NCBI RefSeq assembly: GCF_026898115.1
Contig: NZ_CP114036.1
Span: forward strand, 7,868,001 to 7,932,000
From: Streptomyces sp. S465
Lineage (GTDB): Bacteria > Actinomycetota > Actinomycetes > Streptomycetales > Streptomycetaceae
DNA length: 64,000 nt
Direction of reading: 5' to 3'
How positions within the stretch are numbered: position 1 is the first letter of the stretch; each line of letters starts with the position of its first letter. This document shows positions 50,801 through 56,748 of the stretch, in pieces. The translations under genes were made by a program, and so were the position numbers. Under the pieces are notes generated by a model that saw only the letters and a program-made list of their open reading frames with translations, was not told the DNA's origin and made no database searches.

Positions 50801-52525
50801 GAACACCGGGGACTCCGCCATCAACCGGACGCCCATGCCCGCCCACTGCGCCCCCTGCCCGGGGAACACGAACACCGTCTTGCCCTCGACATCGGCGACG
50901 CCCCGCACCACGCCCGGCGCGGACGCGCCGTCGGCCAGCGCCGTCAGCGCCTCCGAGGCGGCCGACCGGTCCGACGCGAGGACGACGGCACGGTGGTCGA
51001 ACGCGGTCCGGGTGGTCGCCAGGGAGAAGCCCACGTCCACCGGACGGAGCCGGTCGTTCCCGGCCAGATGGGACGCGAGGCGGTCGGCCTGCGCACGCAG
51101 TGCCCCGGGGGTCCGGCCCGAGACCGGCCACGGCACGGTGCCACCCGCCATCAGAGCGCAGTCCGCCGCGCCGGTGTCCGGGTCCGTCGCCGCGGACGTG
51201 TTCTGGGACGTCGGCTCGGTGGCGGACACCACCAGGTGGCAGTTGGTGCCGCCCATGCCGAACGACGACACCCCGGCCAGGGCACGGCCGTCGCGGTAGG
51301 GCCAGGGACGGGTCGACGTCACCACATCCAGGTTCCACTCGCCGAAACGGATCCGCGGGTTGGGGTGTTCGAAGTTCAGGCTCGCCGGGAGTTCGCCGTT
51401 CCGCAGCGACAGCACGACCTTCATCAGGCCGGTGATGCCCGCGGCGCCCTCCAGGTGTCCCACGTTGGTCTTCGCCGAACCGACCAGCAGGGGGCTGTCC
51501 GTGGCCCGGCCCGCCCCGTACACCGCGCCGAGCGCCGCGGCCTCCACCGGGTCGCCCACCCGGGTGCCGGTCCCGTGCAGTTCCACGTACTGGACCGCGG
51601 CCGGGTCGACGCCCGCACGCCTGCAGGCGGTCTGGATGACCGCCCGTTGCCCCTCGGGGTCGGGTGTGGTCAGACCGTCGCCGGGGCCGTCGTTGCCGAC
51701 CGCGCTCCCCTCGATGACGCACAGGATCTCGTCCCCGTCGGCCAACGCCCTCGCCAGCGGCTTGAGCAGGACCATCCCCGCACCCTCGCCGCGCACATAC
51801 CCATTGGCACGTGCGTCGAAGGTGAAGCACCGGCCGTCCGGGGACAGGGCGCCGAGCCGGGCCGCGGCCTCCGCGCTGTCCGGGATCAGATTGAGGTGCA
51901 CACCACCGGCGAGCGCGGTGGCCGACTCCCCGCGCCGCAGGCTCTCGCAGGCCAGGTGCACCGCCACCAGCGACGACGACTGCCCGGTGTCCACCACCAG
52001 ACTCGGTCCCCGAAGTCCCAGGACGTAGGACAGCCGGTTCGCGGCCATGCTGCGGTTCAGGCCGGTCAGGGTGTGATGACCGATCGCCGCCGGTCCTCTG
52101 AGCCGGTCCAGCGCACCGTAGTCATCCGCGGTCATCCCGATGAACACCCCGGTGTCGCTGCCGCGTACCGCGGCCGGCGGCAGACCCGCGTCCTCCAGGA
52201 CCTCCCAGCCCAGCTCCAGTACGAGGCGCTGCTGCGGGTCCATCGCCCGCGCCTCACGCGGAGAGATCCCGAAGAACTCCGCATCGAAACCGTCGACGTC
52301 GTCCAGGAAGGCACCCCAGCCGGTCTCGCCGGAGGACGCGGCCCCGCTGTCCCATCGGCCCGGCGGCACCTGTGAGACCGCGCTCGACCCGCTGGACAGC
52401 AGCCGCCAGAACTGCGCGGGATCCGCCGCGGACGGCAGCCGGCAGGACACTCCGATCACCGCGACGGCGGTATCCCGCTCCCGGAGTCGCTCAGCGGACG
52501 CGGACATGGACTCGCATCGGCTCAC
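38837..52525 (-). CDS. Type I polyketide synthase: KSQ loading module, two extension modules, thioesterase
   Basis: 4562 residues from a GTG with GAGGGA 8 bases upstream. Loading module: KSQ (about 20-445, active-site Cys replaced by Gln in VDTGQSSS, near 181), AT (GHSQGE near 642, YASH near 746, methylmalonyl type), ACP (Ser near 974). Module 1: KS (DTACSSS near 1196), AT (GHSVGE, HAFH, malonyl type), DH (HVVAGQVTFP near 1954), KR with LDD motif and intact Tyr near 2530, ACP. Module 2: KS (Cys near 2930), AT (GHSQGE, with FAAHSAQ at the YASH position), KR whose catalytic Tyr is Gln near 4067 (GAQAAGDAY), ACP (Ser near 4230). A thioesterase (GTSSGG near 4415) ends the protein. Expected product: propionyl starter, one enoyl malonyl unit, one unusual extender unit left as beta-ketone. 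Confidence 0.95.
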   Translation of the reverse strand: MSRCESMSASAERLRERDTAVAVIGVSCRLPSAADPAQFWRLLSSGSSAVSQVPPGRWDSGAASSGETGWGAFLDDVDGFDAEFFGISPREARAMDPQQRLVLELGWEVLEDAGLPPAAVRGSDTGVFIGMTADDYGALDRLRGPAAIGHHTLTGLNRSMAANRLSYVLGLRGPSLVVDTGQSSSLVAVHLACESLRRGESATALAGGVHLNLIPDSAEAAARLGALSPDGRCFTFDARANGYVRGEGAGMVLLKPLARALADGDEILCVIEGSAVGNDGPGDGLTTPDPEGQRAVIQTACRRAGVDPAAVQYVELHGTGTRVGDPVEAAALGAVYGAGRATDSPLLVGSAKTNVGHLEGAAGITGLMKVVLSLRNGELPASLNFEHPNPRIRFGEWNLDVVTSTRPWPYRDGRALAGVSSFGMGGTNCHLVVSATEPTSQNTSAATDPDTGAADCALMAGGTVPWPVSGRTPGALRAQADRLASHLAGNDRLRPVDVGFSLATTRTAFDHRAVVLASDRSAASEALTALADGASAPGVVRGVADVEGKTVFVFPGQGAQWAGMGVRLMAESPVFARRLAECAAALAPHVDWSLVEVLRQAEGAPSLERVDVVQPASWAVMVSLAAVWQAHGVVPDAVVGHSQGEIAAACVSGALSLEDAARVVALRSQTIARRLAGRGGMLSVALPRAEAEERLLRWDGRVSIAAVNGPGSVVVSGEPAALDELFEELSGAEVRVRRVAVDYASHSAQVERVREELTAALEGIRPRRAEVPFFSTVTGEWLDTTGMDAGYWYRNLRRTVGFEPAVRTLLGQGHRVFVEVSSHPVLTAAVQEVIDTTDVKAVTVGTLRRGLGGADRFLTCLAEVYVRGVPVDWPRLFTGTGARRVAMPTYAFQRERYWLQEPAGEVAVRDAVPAVVAPVTGHTTDPEPERGGSAARWTRAEVARLVRAETAVVLGFADAERVDPARPFKELGFDSAMTVELATRLRAATGLRVPNTVLFDHPTPAACAEHLATRLTGPVTGDASPAPRAVPEDDPVVIVGMACRYPGGVTSPEELWELVSGEADAISDMPVNRGWAPETVATGRPGGFLYDADRFDAALFGISPREAEAMDPQQRLALEVSWEAVERAEIAPSSLHGSSTGVFLGAMAQDYGPRLKDGAGATEGYLLTGTSPSVLSGRVAYALGLRGPALTVDTACSSSLVALHLAAQALRGGECSLALAGGVTVMSEPGIFVEFARQGGLSPDGRCKAYAEAADGTGWSEGVGILVLERLSDAVRAGHRVLAVLRGSAVNSDGASNGLTAPSGIAQRQVIGQALSSAGLAPSDVDAVEGHGTGTRLGDPIEAQALLATYGQGRDPDRPLLLGSLKSNIGHTQAAAGVAGVIKMILAMRHGVLPRTLHVDAPSSQVDWSAGAVELLTGATPWPPAERPRRAGVSSFGISGTNAHVIVEQPPPDRPDRPSARPPAGSPAELRPGVVPWPVSARTQAALDGQLDRLAAFVSDTGAAAPDIGFSLATTRSELEHRAVLLAATDTAGDGAARPWKVAEGLAGDPGPMALLFAGQGAQRLGMGRELHARYPVFAAAWDEVCALLDGELERPLREVVFGDDAEALNRTAYAQPALFALEVALFRLLESWGVAPDLLIGHSVGEIAAAHVAGVLSLPDACTLVAARGRLMQALPEGGAMVALRAAEDEVTPLLAGCGDRVGLAAVNGPRAVVVSGDTGEVEAIADRFAADGHKVTRLRVSHAFHSPLMAPMLEDFRTVAKGLAFGEPRIPIISTVTGERIDAERIRTPDHWVQHIVRTVRFADAVGAAARAGARTFLELGPDATLSVLTQDALPDVARVEAVSLLGKDRGEESTAVTAAARLYVRGVPIRWAELFAGTGARRIALPAYAFQRERYWTTPVAGTSATGVVPAGLGGVDHPLLGAVVELPETGGLLYTGLLSVAALPWLADHVVAGQVTFPGAGFVELAIRTGDEVGCALVEELTLLAPLVLSGQDDGGVRIQVALGGPGDDGRRTLSIHSRPAGTPDVPWTRHATGTLAPGAPAADAHDRRAWPPADAVPVDLDAFYERRRAAGLAYGPALRAVRAAWRAGEEVLAEVALPEGLADEADAFRLHPALLDAALHLASPAVLDGPDGGRLPASWAGVSLHAVGASVLRVRMSRTGDDTVTLTAADTAGDPVATVRTLTLRSPDVHPPAATAARLLLRLDWLPAPAPDTAGHDPVAAGEAVLVPVAAPVGVPVPEAVRTVTASVLDTVRHHLNADEAADGADAAEAGDGGPARVVFVTRGAVATAPGAAPDVVAAAVWGLVRSARQESPGRFVLLDLDPADDDDPVPAAAAALRAAPDRDEPELALRHGQLLIPRLASVEVTDPAAPERVWGGDGTVLITGGLGGLGALIARHLVTAHGVRHLVLAGRRGADTEGAGELLAELSGRGARVTAVACDVSDRAAVAALLTAIPDEHPLTGVVHAAGVLDDGLVAALAPDRLDTVFRPKLDGAWHLHELTRDLGLSAFVVFSSVFGVLGNAGQAGYTAANAFLDALARRRTAEGLAGLSIGWGPWPQDSGMSAALSDAQLRRITAAGLPTLSVDQGLAWFDAAGAVDEAVVVAARVDRAALRARHTVPAVLRGLVPAGTARRAAATEHGSGLPTGLTTDQARAALSQLVREQVASVLGHADPLAVASGRTFKDMGFDSLTAGQLRNALRKRTGLSLPSTLVYDHPTPDALAGHLWTALYGGADKRAESAEPAPAAAAAPTAGAPAEEPIAIIGMSCRFPGRVRSPEQLWELLAEGVDATSPLPADRGWGPGVYHPDPDRTGTTYSAAGGFLDGAAEFDAAFFGISPREAAAMDPQQRMLLELAWEAFERAGIDPTSLRGSMTGTFVSATAQSYGADVSADSDGYQLTGTLPSVLSGRLAYLFDLGGPAVTVDTACSSSLVALHMACQSLRSGESTLALAGGATVLTGPDTLVSLSRHRVMAPDGRCKAFAESADGMGIAEGAGLLVLERLSDAVRHGHRVLAVVRGSAVNSDGASNGLTAPSGPAQQRVIRQALANSGLSASDVDAVEAHGTGTALGDPIEAHALLATYGQDRGGNPPLLVGSVKSNIGHTQVAAGVAGVIKMVMAMLHGELPKTLHVTEPSSRVDWDSGALRLLTEAAPWPDLGRPRRCAVSAFGMSGTNAHAILEQPPRPAGRPALADPAPDRPVAWPLSGTSAGALRAQAAKLLAHLDDHPGLRPVDVGYSLATTRATFEHRAVLVGDDLAALRGSLAALAEGTGSPAVVRGTAGERRPVVFVFPGQDAAWAGMAAELLDVSPVFADRVAACEAALAPYLDWSPTGVLRGELGAPPMDGRPDVLQPVLWTVMVSLAALWRSFGVEPAAVIGHSQGEVAAACVSGGLSLDDGARVVALRSRLIRERLSGRGAMMSVMATPERVRELLDGTSGAVSIAAVNGPRTVTLSGDPAALDEVERGLSAARIMRWRLGGVDFAAHSAQIDEIEAELLELLAPVRPRPSQVPFYSTVTGNRLNTEELDARYWCRNLRQTVSFAETMAALVREGYGAMIEVGPHPVLAVGTSEIIEHAGSPAVTLGTLRRDDGGWDRVLRALGEAHAHGVPVDWGTVLSGGRTVDLPTYAFQHETYWNAPPATAPGRAHSADEPLWEAVGQGDATAVATLLGLEAEYTEYKDALDAVLPALSAWRRRQDEHTLTSARRYRTVWTPLRVPAAPALAGTWRVLTTDGIDDADVVSALTAHGARVDRVVLDGACADPEVLAERLGDLDGTAGVLSLLAAAEEADSGEPVLPAGLALTVSLIQALMGAGAELPLWTVTRGAVSTGPADPVRDPRQAMVLGLGRTAAVEATSLRGGLADLPERLDPEAARRFAALLAMGPGDEQAAVRSSGVLVRRLERATAPADAPGTWVPGGTTLVTGGTGTLGSRVARWLARQGAGHLVLLSRSGLAAPGAPELAAELTAQGTSVEVVRCDVTDRAAVAAVLDRLSTDGTPVRAVVHTAGTRALGPLGTANLAHVADAVRAKVAGAAHLDELLGDTPLDAFVLFSSLAGVWGIGDHGAQAAGDAYLEALAAQRRARGACATAISFSPWEEARPRLNRQDGEHLIRSGMAFLDGDVALAGLAQALHEQRTTLTVADIDWERYLSVVTAAGSRPFFGELPEARSLAVPAAPSRDGEFAVRLRSLPAGERRRDLLDLVRSEAAVALGHSSGEAIGEHSAFRDHGMDSLAAIDLRNRLAAALGTPLPSTVVLTHPTPADLADHLLDQLAAPPAQDGATDVVPTADLVTRLHREAMRTGRVNEAETLLLDLAALRPKGSGPLPPTVDRLTTGTSGTHVFCVAPIVPLTGPHTYYALAQALPDDWSVSCLTPPGFGTDEELPATREALVEGLARAVVASTGGDTAEPVILLGTSSGGILAHETARRLADRGTPVRAVVLVDTYILESATARALQPHLWHGLYEREHLTDGYTATDLSAYAWMERLLRTWAPAPTPFPTLLLRASDPFPVPDGTAPVPPDWQTVLPHLTTTLTASGNHFTLVNQHAATTAAHIADWLTMPG

Positions 52526-52870
52526 GGCACCGATCCCTCAACTCGTCGTCTTCGCAGGCCCGGCAGGACAAGGACGGATACGGATTGGTACACGTCCGTC
52601 TCCAGAAATCCGGCGACACCGAACTGTCGTATCGAGTCATGATCAACAGTGGTCTCGATGATACATGGCCATGGCTGGAAAATGTTTTGGGATTTTTGCT
52701 GTCCGCCTTTACCGCCGACCCCAAATATTAGGGATTTCCCTAGATCTCCGGCGTTTGAAAGTCCGCGCGATCACTTATCGTTGGACCTCGACCGGTGAAA
52801 AAGTGCCACAACGCCAAGCCGCCCGTCCATGAGACGTCGACGCGCCAACACAATTCACGAAGGTGAGAGA
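52526..52870. promoter_or_regulatory. Divergent promoter region of the PKS
   Basis: A 345-base low-G+C stretch between the PKS and the divergent 52871 gene. It contains the palindrome TAGGGATTTCCCTA at 52729-52742, a candidate operator. A weak promoter-like pair (TTGAAA 52755-52760, TATCGT 52776-52781) faces the rightward gene, though the 15-base spacing is short. Confidence 0.45.
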
Positions 52871-54160
52871 ATGCGGCCCAGGATCGATCCGCAGGACGCG
52901 GACGACTTCGCCGTCACACCCGCGGGCCAGGTCTACGCCCAGGAGATCGGCCAGTCACTGAACGGGCTCCTCGCGGACCGGCCCCCGCCGAACGTCCACC
53001 GGACCATCGCCAACCACCCGACGCTGCTGCCCGCGATGCAGCCGCTGATGTCGCATGTGGCGGGCGACGTCCTGCCGGCCCGCGAACGCGAACTCGTCAT
53101 CCTGCGCACAGCATGGCGTTCACAGGCCTCGTACGTCTGGGCGCACCACCACGCCGCGGGACTGTTCGTCGGGCTGAACGAGACGGAGATCGCCCGAGTC
53201 GCCTCGGAGGACACCGCCGACTGGACGCCGTTCGAAGCCACCCTGCTCCAGGCGGTCGACGAGCTCCACACCAAGTCGGCGGTGTCGGACGGCACATGGA
53301 AGCGGCTGGCCGAGCGCTACAGCGAGGAGCAGATCCTCGAACTGCTGGCCCTCGCCGGAACGTACAAGACCCTGGCGTTCATCCTGAACTCCTGTCTGGT
53401 GCCGATCGACCCCTGGATGGAGCGTCCCGCGCTGCTGCCGGCCGACCCGGGACAGCTGACGTCCGGCAGACACGCACGCCCGCGGGAGCCGCTCACGGGA
53501 GCGGCCTCAGAGACCTGGAACCAGCGGATCGTCTTGCAGAACGACACCGGACTCTCCCAGCTCACCCCGACGTCGGCCAGCCCCGAACTGCCACTTCACG
53601 AGATCCTCGTCCGTTACCCGGACCTGCTGTCCACGGTGAACGCGCCCGGCTCCAACTCCTCGCTCCTGCTGATCCGCAGGAACTCCACGGACGTCATGCC
53701 GGACACGGACGGCTACTCCTTCAGCGCCACCCATCTCTTCGCCGATTCCTCGGGTATCCCGATACTCGTGGAAGTGGTGGAACCACACGACACGTGGAAC
53801 GCGCACAGCGCCCTCGCCAAAATCCTCGACTACGCGGGCAGCGGGGCGCGGCACTGGCCGGTCCACATACTCCAGCGGTCGCTCGAGTACACCGCCCAAT
53901 TGCAGGGCAGCACCGGAGAGCAGCTGCTGGCGGAGATGGGGTATCCCATCGACGAGGGTTCGTTCCTGCGTACGATCGAGGCGAATCTGGCCCTCGGCAG
54001 GCTCCGCATGGCCATTGTGGCCAGCCGATTTCCGCCTGAATTCAACCGGGTGATCGCATTCCTCGGTCAGCAGCTGCACCCCGCCGAGGTGTACGGCATC
54101 GAACTGCGCCGCTTCTCCGACGGGTCCCACGCCGCGTTCATCCCGAGGGTGGTCAGCTGA
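52871..54160 (+). CDS. AhpD/carboxymuconolactone decarboxylase-like domain fused to nuclease-fold domain
   Basis: 429 residues from the ATG at 52871 (AAGG 7 bases upstream); an earlier ATG at 52829 is possible. Residues about 30-180 resemble carboxymuconolactone decarboxylase/AhpD helices (LPARERELVILRTAWRSQASYVWAHHHAAG, ILELLALAGTYKTLAFILNS), but the CxxC of AhpD is absent. Residues about 215-425 resemble a PD-(D/E)XK-type domain found with the pattern LVEVK...LDYA...WP...LRAGRLR..F.AD..P.E...I..FL. Here it reads VEVVEPHD, LDYAGSGARHWPV, LALGRLRMAIVASRFPPEFNRVIAFL, so the catalytic Lys is lost. The fusion and its place in a PKS island are unusual. Function unknown. Confidence 0.72.
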   Translation: MRPRIDPQDADDFAVTPAGQVYAQEIGQSLNGLLADRPPPNVHRTIANHPTLLPAMQPLMSHVAGDVLPARERELVILRTAWRSQASYVWAHHHAAGLFVGLNETEIARVASEDTADWTPFEATLLQAVDELHTKSAVSDGTWKRLAERYSEEQILELLALAGTYKTLAFILNSCLVPIDPWMERPALLPADPGQLTSGRHARPREPLTGAASETWNQRIVLQNDTGLSQLTPTSASPELPLHEILVRYPDLLSTVNAPGSNSSLLLIRRNSTDVMPDTDGYSFSATHLFADSSGIPILVEVVEPHDTWNAHSALAKILDYAGSGARHWPVHILQRSLEYTAQLQGSTGEQLLAEMGYPIDEGSFLRTIEANLALGRLRMAIVASRFPPEFNRVIAFLGQQLHPAEVYGIELRRFSDGSHAAFIPRVVS

Positions 54161-54180
54161 ACGACCCCACGGACGGCCCA

Positions 54181-54219
54181 GGCGGGGAACCGGCCGGAAA
54201 CCGGATCCGGTTCCCCGCC
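54181..54219. terminator. Bidirectional hairpin terminator
   Basis: Perfect 13-base arms at 54181-54193 and 54207-54219, between the convergent 52871-54160 and FkbH-like genes. Confidence 0.8.
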
Positions 54220-54276
54220 GGCCGCTCCCCGTCCGGGCCGTCCGGAGGCGGTGCGTCCCGACGGCCCGGGGAGGGC

Positions 54277-55371
54277 TCAGGCTCCCAGGAGACTGACGGC
54301 GTTCAGCTTCATCGTGGGCGACGGGGCATGCGGCTCCGGAACCAGATGCAGCCGCCGGATGTCCTCGTGCGCGGGTGCGGGCAGCCCGGCCCGGCAGTCA
54401 CACGGTTCATCGGTGAAACCGGCGAATCGGTAGGCGATGTCCATCATCCGGTTGCGCTCGGTCCGCCGGAAGTCCGCCACCAGGTGGACGCCCGCGTGTG
54501 CGGCCTGGTCGACAAGCCAGCCGAGGATCACCGAACCGGCGCCGAACGACACCACGCGGCACGACGTGGCCAGCAGCTTCAGATTCCAGACTCCTGGGTG
54601 CTTCTCCAGCAGTTCCAGACCGACCGCGCCATGCGGCCCGAACCGGTCGGTGAGCATGGTCACCAGCACCTCATGGCGTGGATCGGCCAGCAGCGTGCGC
54701 AGGTCCGCGAGGGAGTAGTGCACTCCGGTCGCGTTCATCTGACTGGTGCGCAGCGTCAGCTCCTCCACCCGGGACAGCTGTTCCTCGGTGGCGCGCTCGA
54801 TGTCCATCACCAGGTCCAGCGAGCGCAGGAAGTCATCGCTCGGCCCCTGGAACTCCGCCTCGGCCGCCTTCCGCTGGAATCCGGCCTGGTACATCTGCCG
54901 ACGGCGGCGCGCGTCCACCGTCACCGTCGCCGGGCTGAATTCCGGCAGGGCGGAGAACTCGGGCAGCCGCTCGGCGGAGTAGCAGCGCACCTCCGGCAGA
55001 TGGAACCGGACCTCCGCCAGCTCCGCCGGCTGGTCATCGACGAAAGCGATCGTGTCGAGCGCGAAGTTGAGCTCGGCGGCGATCTCTCGCACCGCATCGG
55101 ACTTCGGGCCCCAGCCGATGCGCGGCAACACGAAGTACTCGGCCACGCCCAGCTCCACCAGCTGCTGCCACGCCTGGTCGTGGTCGTTCTTGCTGGCAAC
55201 CGACTGGAGGATGCCCCGGCCGTCCAGTTCGGCGATGAGCTCCCGCACCGGGGCGGCGAGCGTCACCTTCCCGTCCTCCAGCAGCGTGCCCTGCCACAGG
55301 GTGTTGTCGAGGTCCCACACCAGGCACTTCACGATCGGGGGCGGTTGGGCCACAGCGCTTCCTTGGGTCAT
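54277..55371 (-). CDS. fkbH: FkbH-like glyceryl-ACP forming enzyme (HAD fold)
   Basis: 364 residues from the ATG overlapping the upstream stop (ATGA); the frame extends further upstream but overlaps the acyl-CoA dehydrogenase. The HAD motif I is CLVWDLDNTLWQGTL, followed by ILQSVASKNDHD, IGWGPKSDAVREIA and IAFVDDQPAE. The C-terminal half is the acyltransferase-like region of FkbH. The enzyme takes 1,3-bisphosphoglycerate, removes phosphate and loads the glyceryl group on a dedicated ACP. It is last of the leftward extender-unit operon. Confidence 0.92.
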   Translation of the reverse strand: MTQGSAVAQPPPIVKCLVWDLDNTLWQGTLLEDGKVTLAAPVRELIAELDGRGILQSVASKNDHDQAWQQLVELGVAEYFVLPRIGWGPKSDAVREIAAELNFALDTIAFVDDQPAELAEVRFHLPEVRCYSAERLPEFSALPEFSPATVTVDARRRRQMYQAGFQRKAAEAEFQGPSDDFLRSLDLVMDIERATEEQLSRVEELTLRTSQMNATGVHYSLADLRTLLADPRHEVLVTMLTDRFGPHGAVGLELLEKHPGVWNLKLLATSCRVVSFGAGSVILGWLVDQAAHAGVHLVADFRRTERNRMMDIAYRFAGFTDEPCDCRAGLPAPAHEDIRRLHLVPEPHAPSPTMKLNAVSLLGA

Positions 55372-56477
55372 GACGCCGGCATCGACACGGCGTGGTCGGC
55401 GAGGATCAGCTGGCAGATCTCGGTACTGCCCTCGATGAGCTCCATGAGCTTCGCGTCGCGGTAGGCGCGCTCGACCACATGGCCCTCGTGGGCGGCGGCC
55501 GAGCCCAGGACCTGTACGGCCGCGGCGGCGCCCTGCGCGGCCTGGACCGCGCTCACCTGCTTGGCCAGGACGCCGGCGACGACCATGTCGGGGGAGCCGC
55601 TGTCCCAGCACCGGCTGGCGTGTTCACACACCCGGGTGGCGATCTGCTCGGAGGTCAGCAGATTCGCCAGGTGGCGGCCGACCAGCTGGTGTTCGGCGAG
55701 CGGCTTTCCGAACTGCCGCCGGACGCGGGCGTGGCCACGGGCGGCGTCGAGACAGGCCCGCAGGATGCCCACGCAGCCCCAGGCGACCGAGAGGCGTCCG
55801 TACGCCAGCGCGCTGGTCACCAGGAGCATCAGCGGCTGCCCGCCGCCGAGCACCGCGGTGGCGGGCAGCCGCACATCGTCGAGGTGCACATCCGCGTGTC
55901 CGGCCGCCCGGCAGCCGGACGGACTCGGGACCCTGCGGACGGTGACGCCCGGGGTCGACACGGGCACCACGACGGCGGCCGCCCCGGAACCATGGCGTCC
56001 GACGACGACGATCAGATCGGCGTAATGGGCCGCGGTGGTCCAGACCTTCTGTCCGCGGACGACGACGGTGTCACCGTCCGGTTCGATGGTCGTGGTCATC
56101 GCCGACAGATCGCTGCCCGCCTCCGGTTCGCTGAACGCGACGGCGGCGAGCCGGCCACCGGCCAGCTTCGGCAGGTACTCCGCGTGCTGTTGCGGACTGC
56201 CCAGGCGCTGGATGGTCCACGCGGCCATGCCCTGCGAGGTCATCACGCTCCGCAGCGAACTGCACCGGCTGCCGACATGGGCGGTGAACTCACCATTGGC
56301 GGCGCTGCTCGCCGCGAGTCCGCCGAAGGTCTCCGGCACCCCCGCACACAGCAGGCCGCGGGCGGCCAGTGTCCGCAGCACGTCGTCGGGGATCAGACCG
56401 TTCCGGTCCCACTCCGCGGCCCGGTCACCGACGAGATCGTCGACGAGCTCGCGCGCACCGGCGAGCGGCTCAGGCAT
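55368..56477 (-). CDS. fkbI: FkbI-like acyl-CoA dehydrogenase for extender-unit synthesis
   Basis: 369 residues; the start overlaps the ACP gene and the stop overlaps fkbH. It has the acyl-CoA dehydrogenase signatures AFSEPEAGSDLSAM, GQKVWTTAAHYADL, RRQFGKPLAEHQLVGRHLANL and the catalytic Glu in MELIEGSTEI. In the fkbH-K pathway this enzyme oxidises the ACP-bound 3-hydroxy- or aldehyde-level intermediate towards 2-hydroxymalonyl-ACP. A catabolic acyl-CoA role is unlikely given the operon. Confidence 0.9.
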   Translation of the reverse strand: MPEPLAGARELVDDLVGDRAAEWDRNGLIPDDVLRTLAARGLLCAGVPETFGGLAASSAANGEFTAHVGSRCSSLRSVMTSQGMAAWTIQRLGSPQQHAEYLPKLAGGRLAAVAFSEPEAGSDLSAMTTTIEPDGDTVVVRGQKVWTTAAHYADLIVVVGRHGSGAAAVVVPVSTPGVTVRRVPSPSGCRAAGHADVHLDDVRLPATAVLGGGQPLMLLVTSALAYGRLSVAWGCVGILRACLDAARGHARVRRQFGKPLAEHQLVGRHLANLLTSEQIATRVCEHASRCWDSGSPDMVVAGVLAKQVSAVQAAQGAAAAVQVLGSAAAHEGHVVERAYRDAKLMELIEGSTEICQLILADHAVSMPAS

Positions 56478-56748
56478 CGGCGGTTCGCCCGGCGCCGAGC
56501 AGACGCCCCACCAGGGCGGTCATGCCCTCAATGGTGCGGAAGTTGTCCCGCTTCAGATCGTCCCCCAGGATCTGCACGGAGAACGTCTGCTCCAGATGGA
56601 CGACGAGCTCCATCGCGAACATCGACGACACCAGCCCCGAGGCGAAGAGATCCTGGTCGGCAGGGACCTCCGCCTTGACCCGCTCCGAGACGAACGCCGT
56701 AATCGCCTGCTCGATCCCCTCGGCGGTGATCGGCTGGTCCATATTCAC
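56470..56748 (-). CDS. fkbJ: FkbJ-like discrete acyl carrier protein
   Basis: 92 residues; overlaps neighbours at both ends. The phosphopantetheine Ser is in DLFASGLVSSMFAMELVVHLE. It would carry the glyceryl to hydroxymalonyl intermediates and present the finished extender unit to the PKS acyltransferase. Confidence 0.9.
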   Translation of the reverse strand: MNMDQPITAEGIEQAITAFVSERVKAEVPADQDLFASGLVSSMFAMELVVHLEQTFSVQILGDDLKRDNFRTIEGMTALVGRLLGAGRTADA

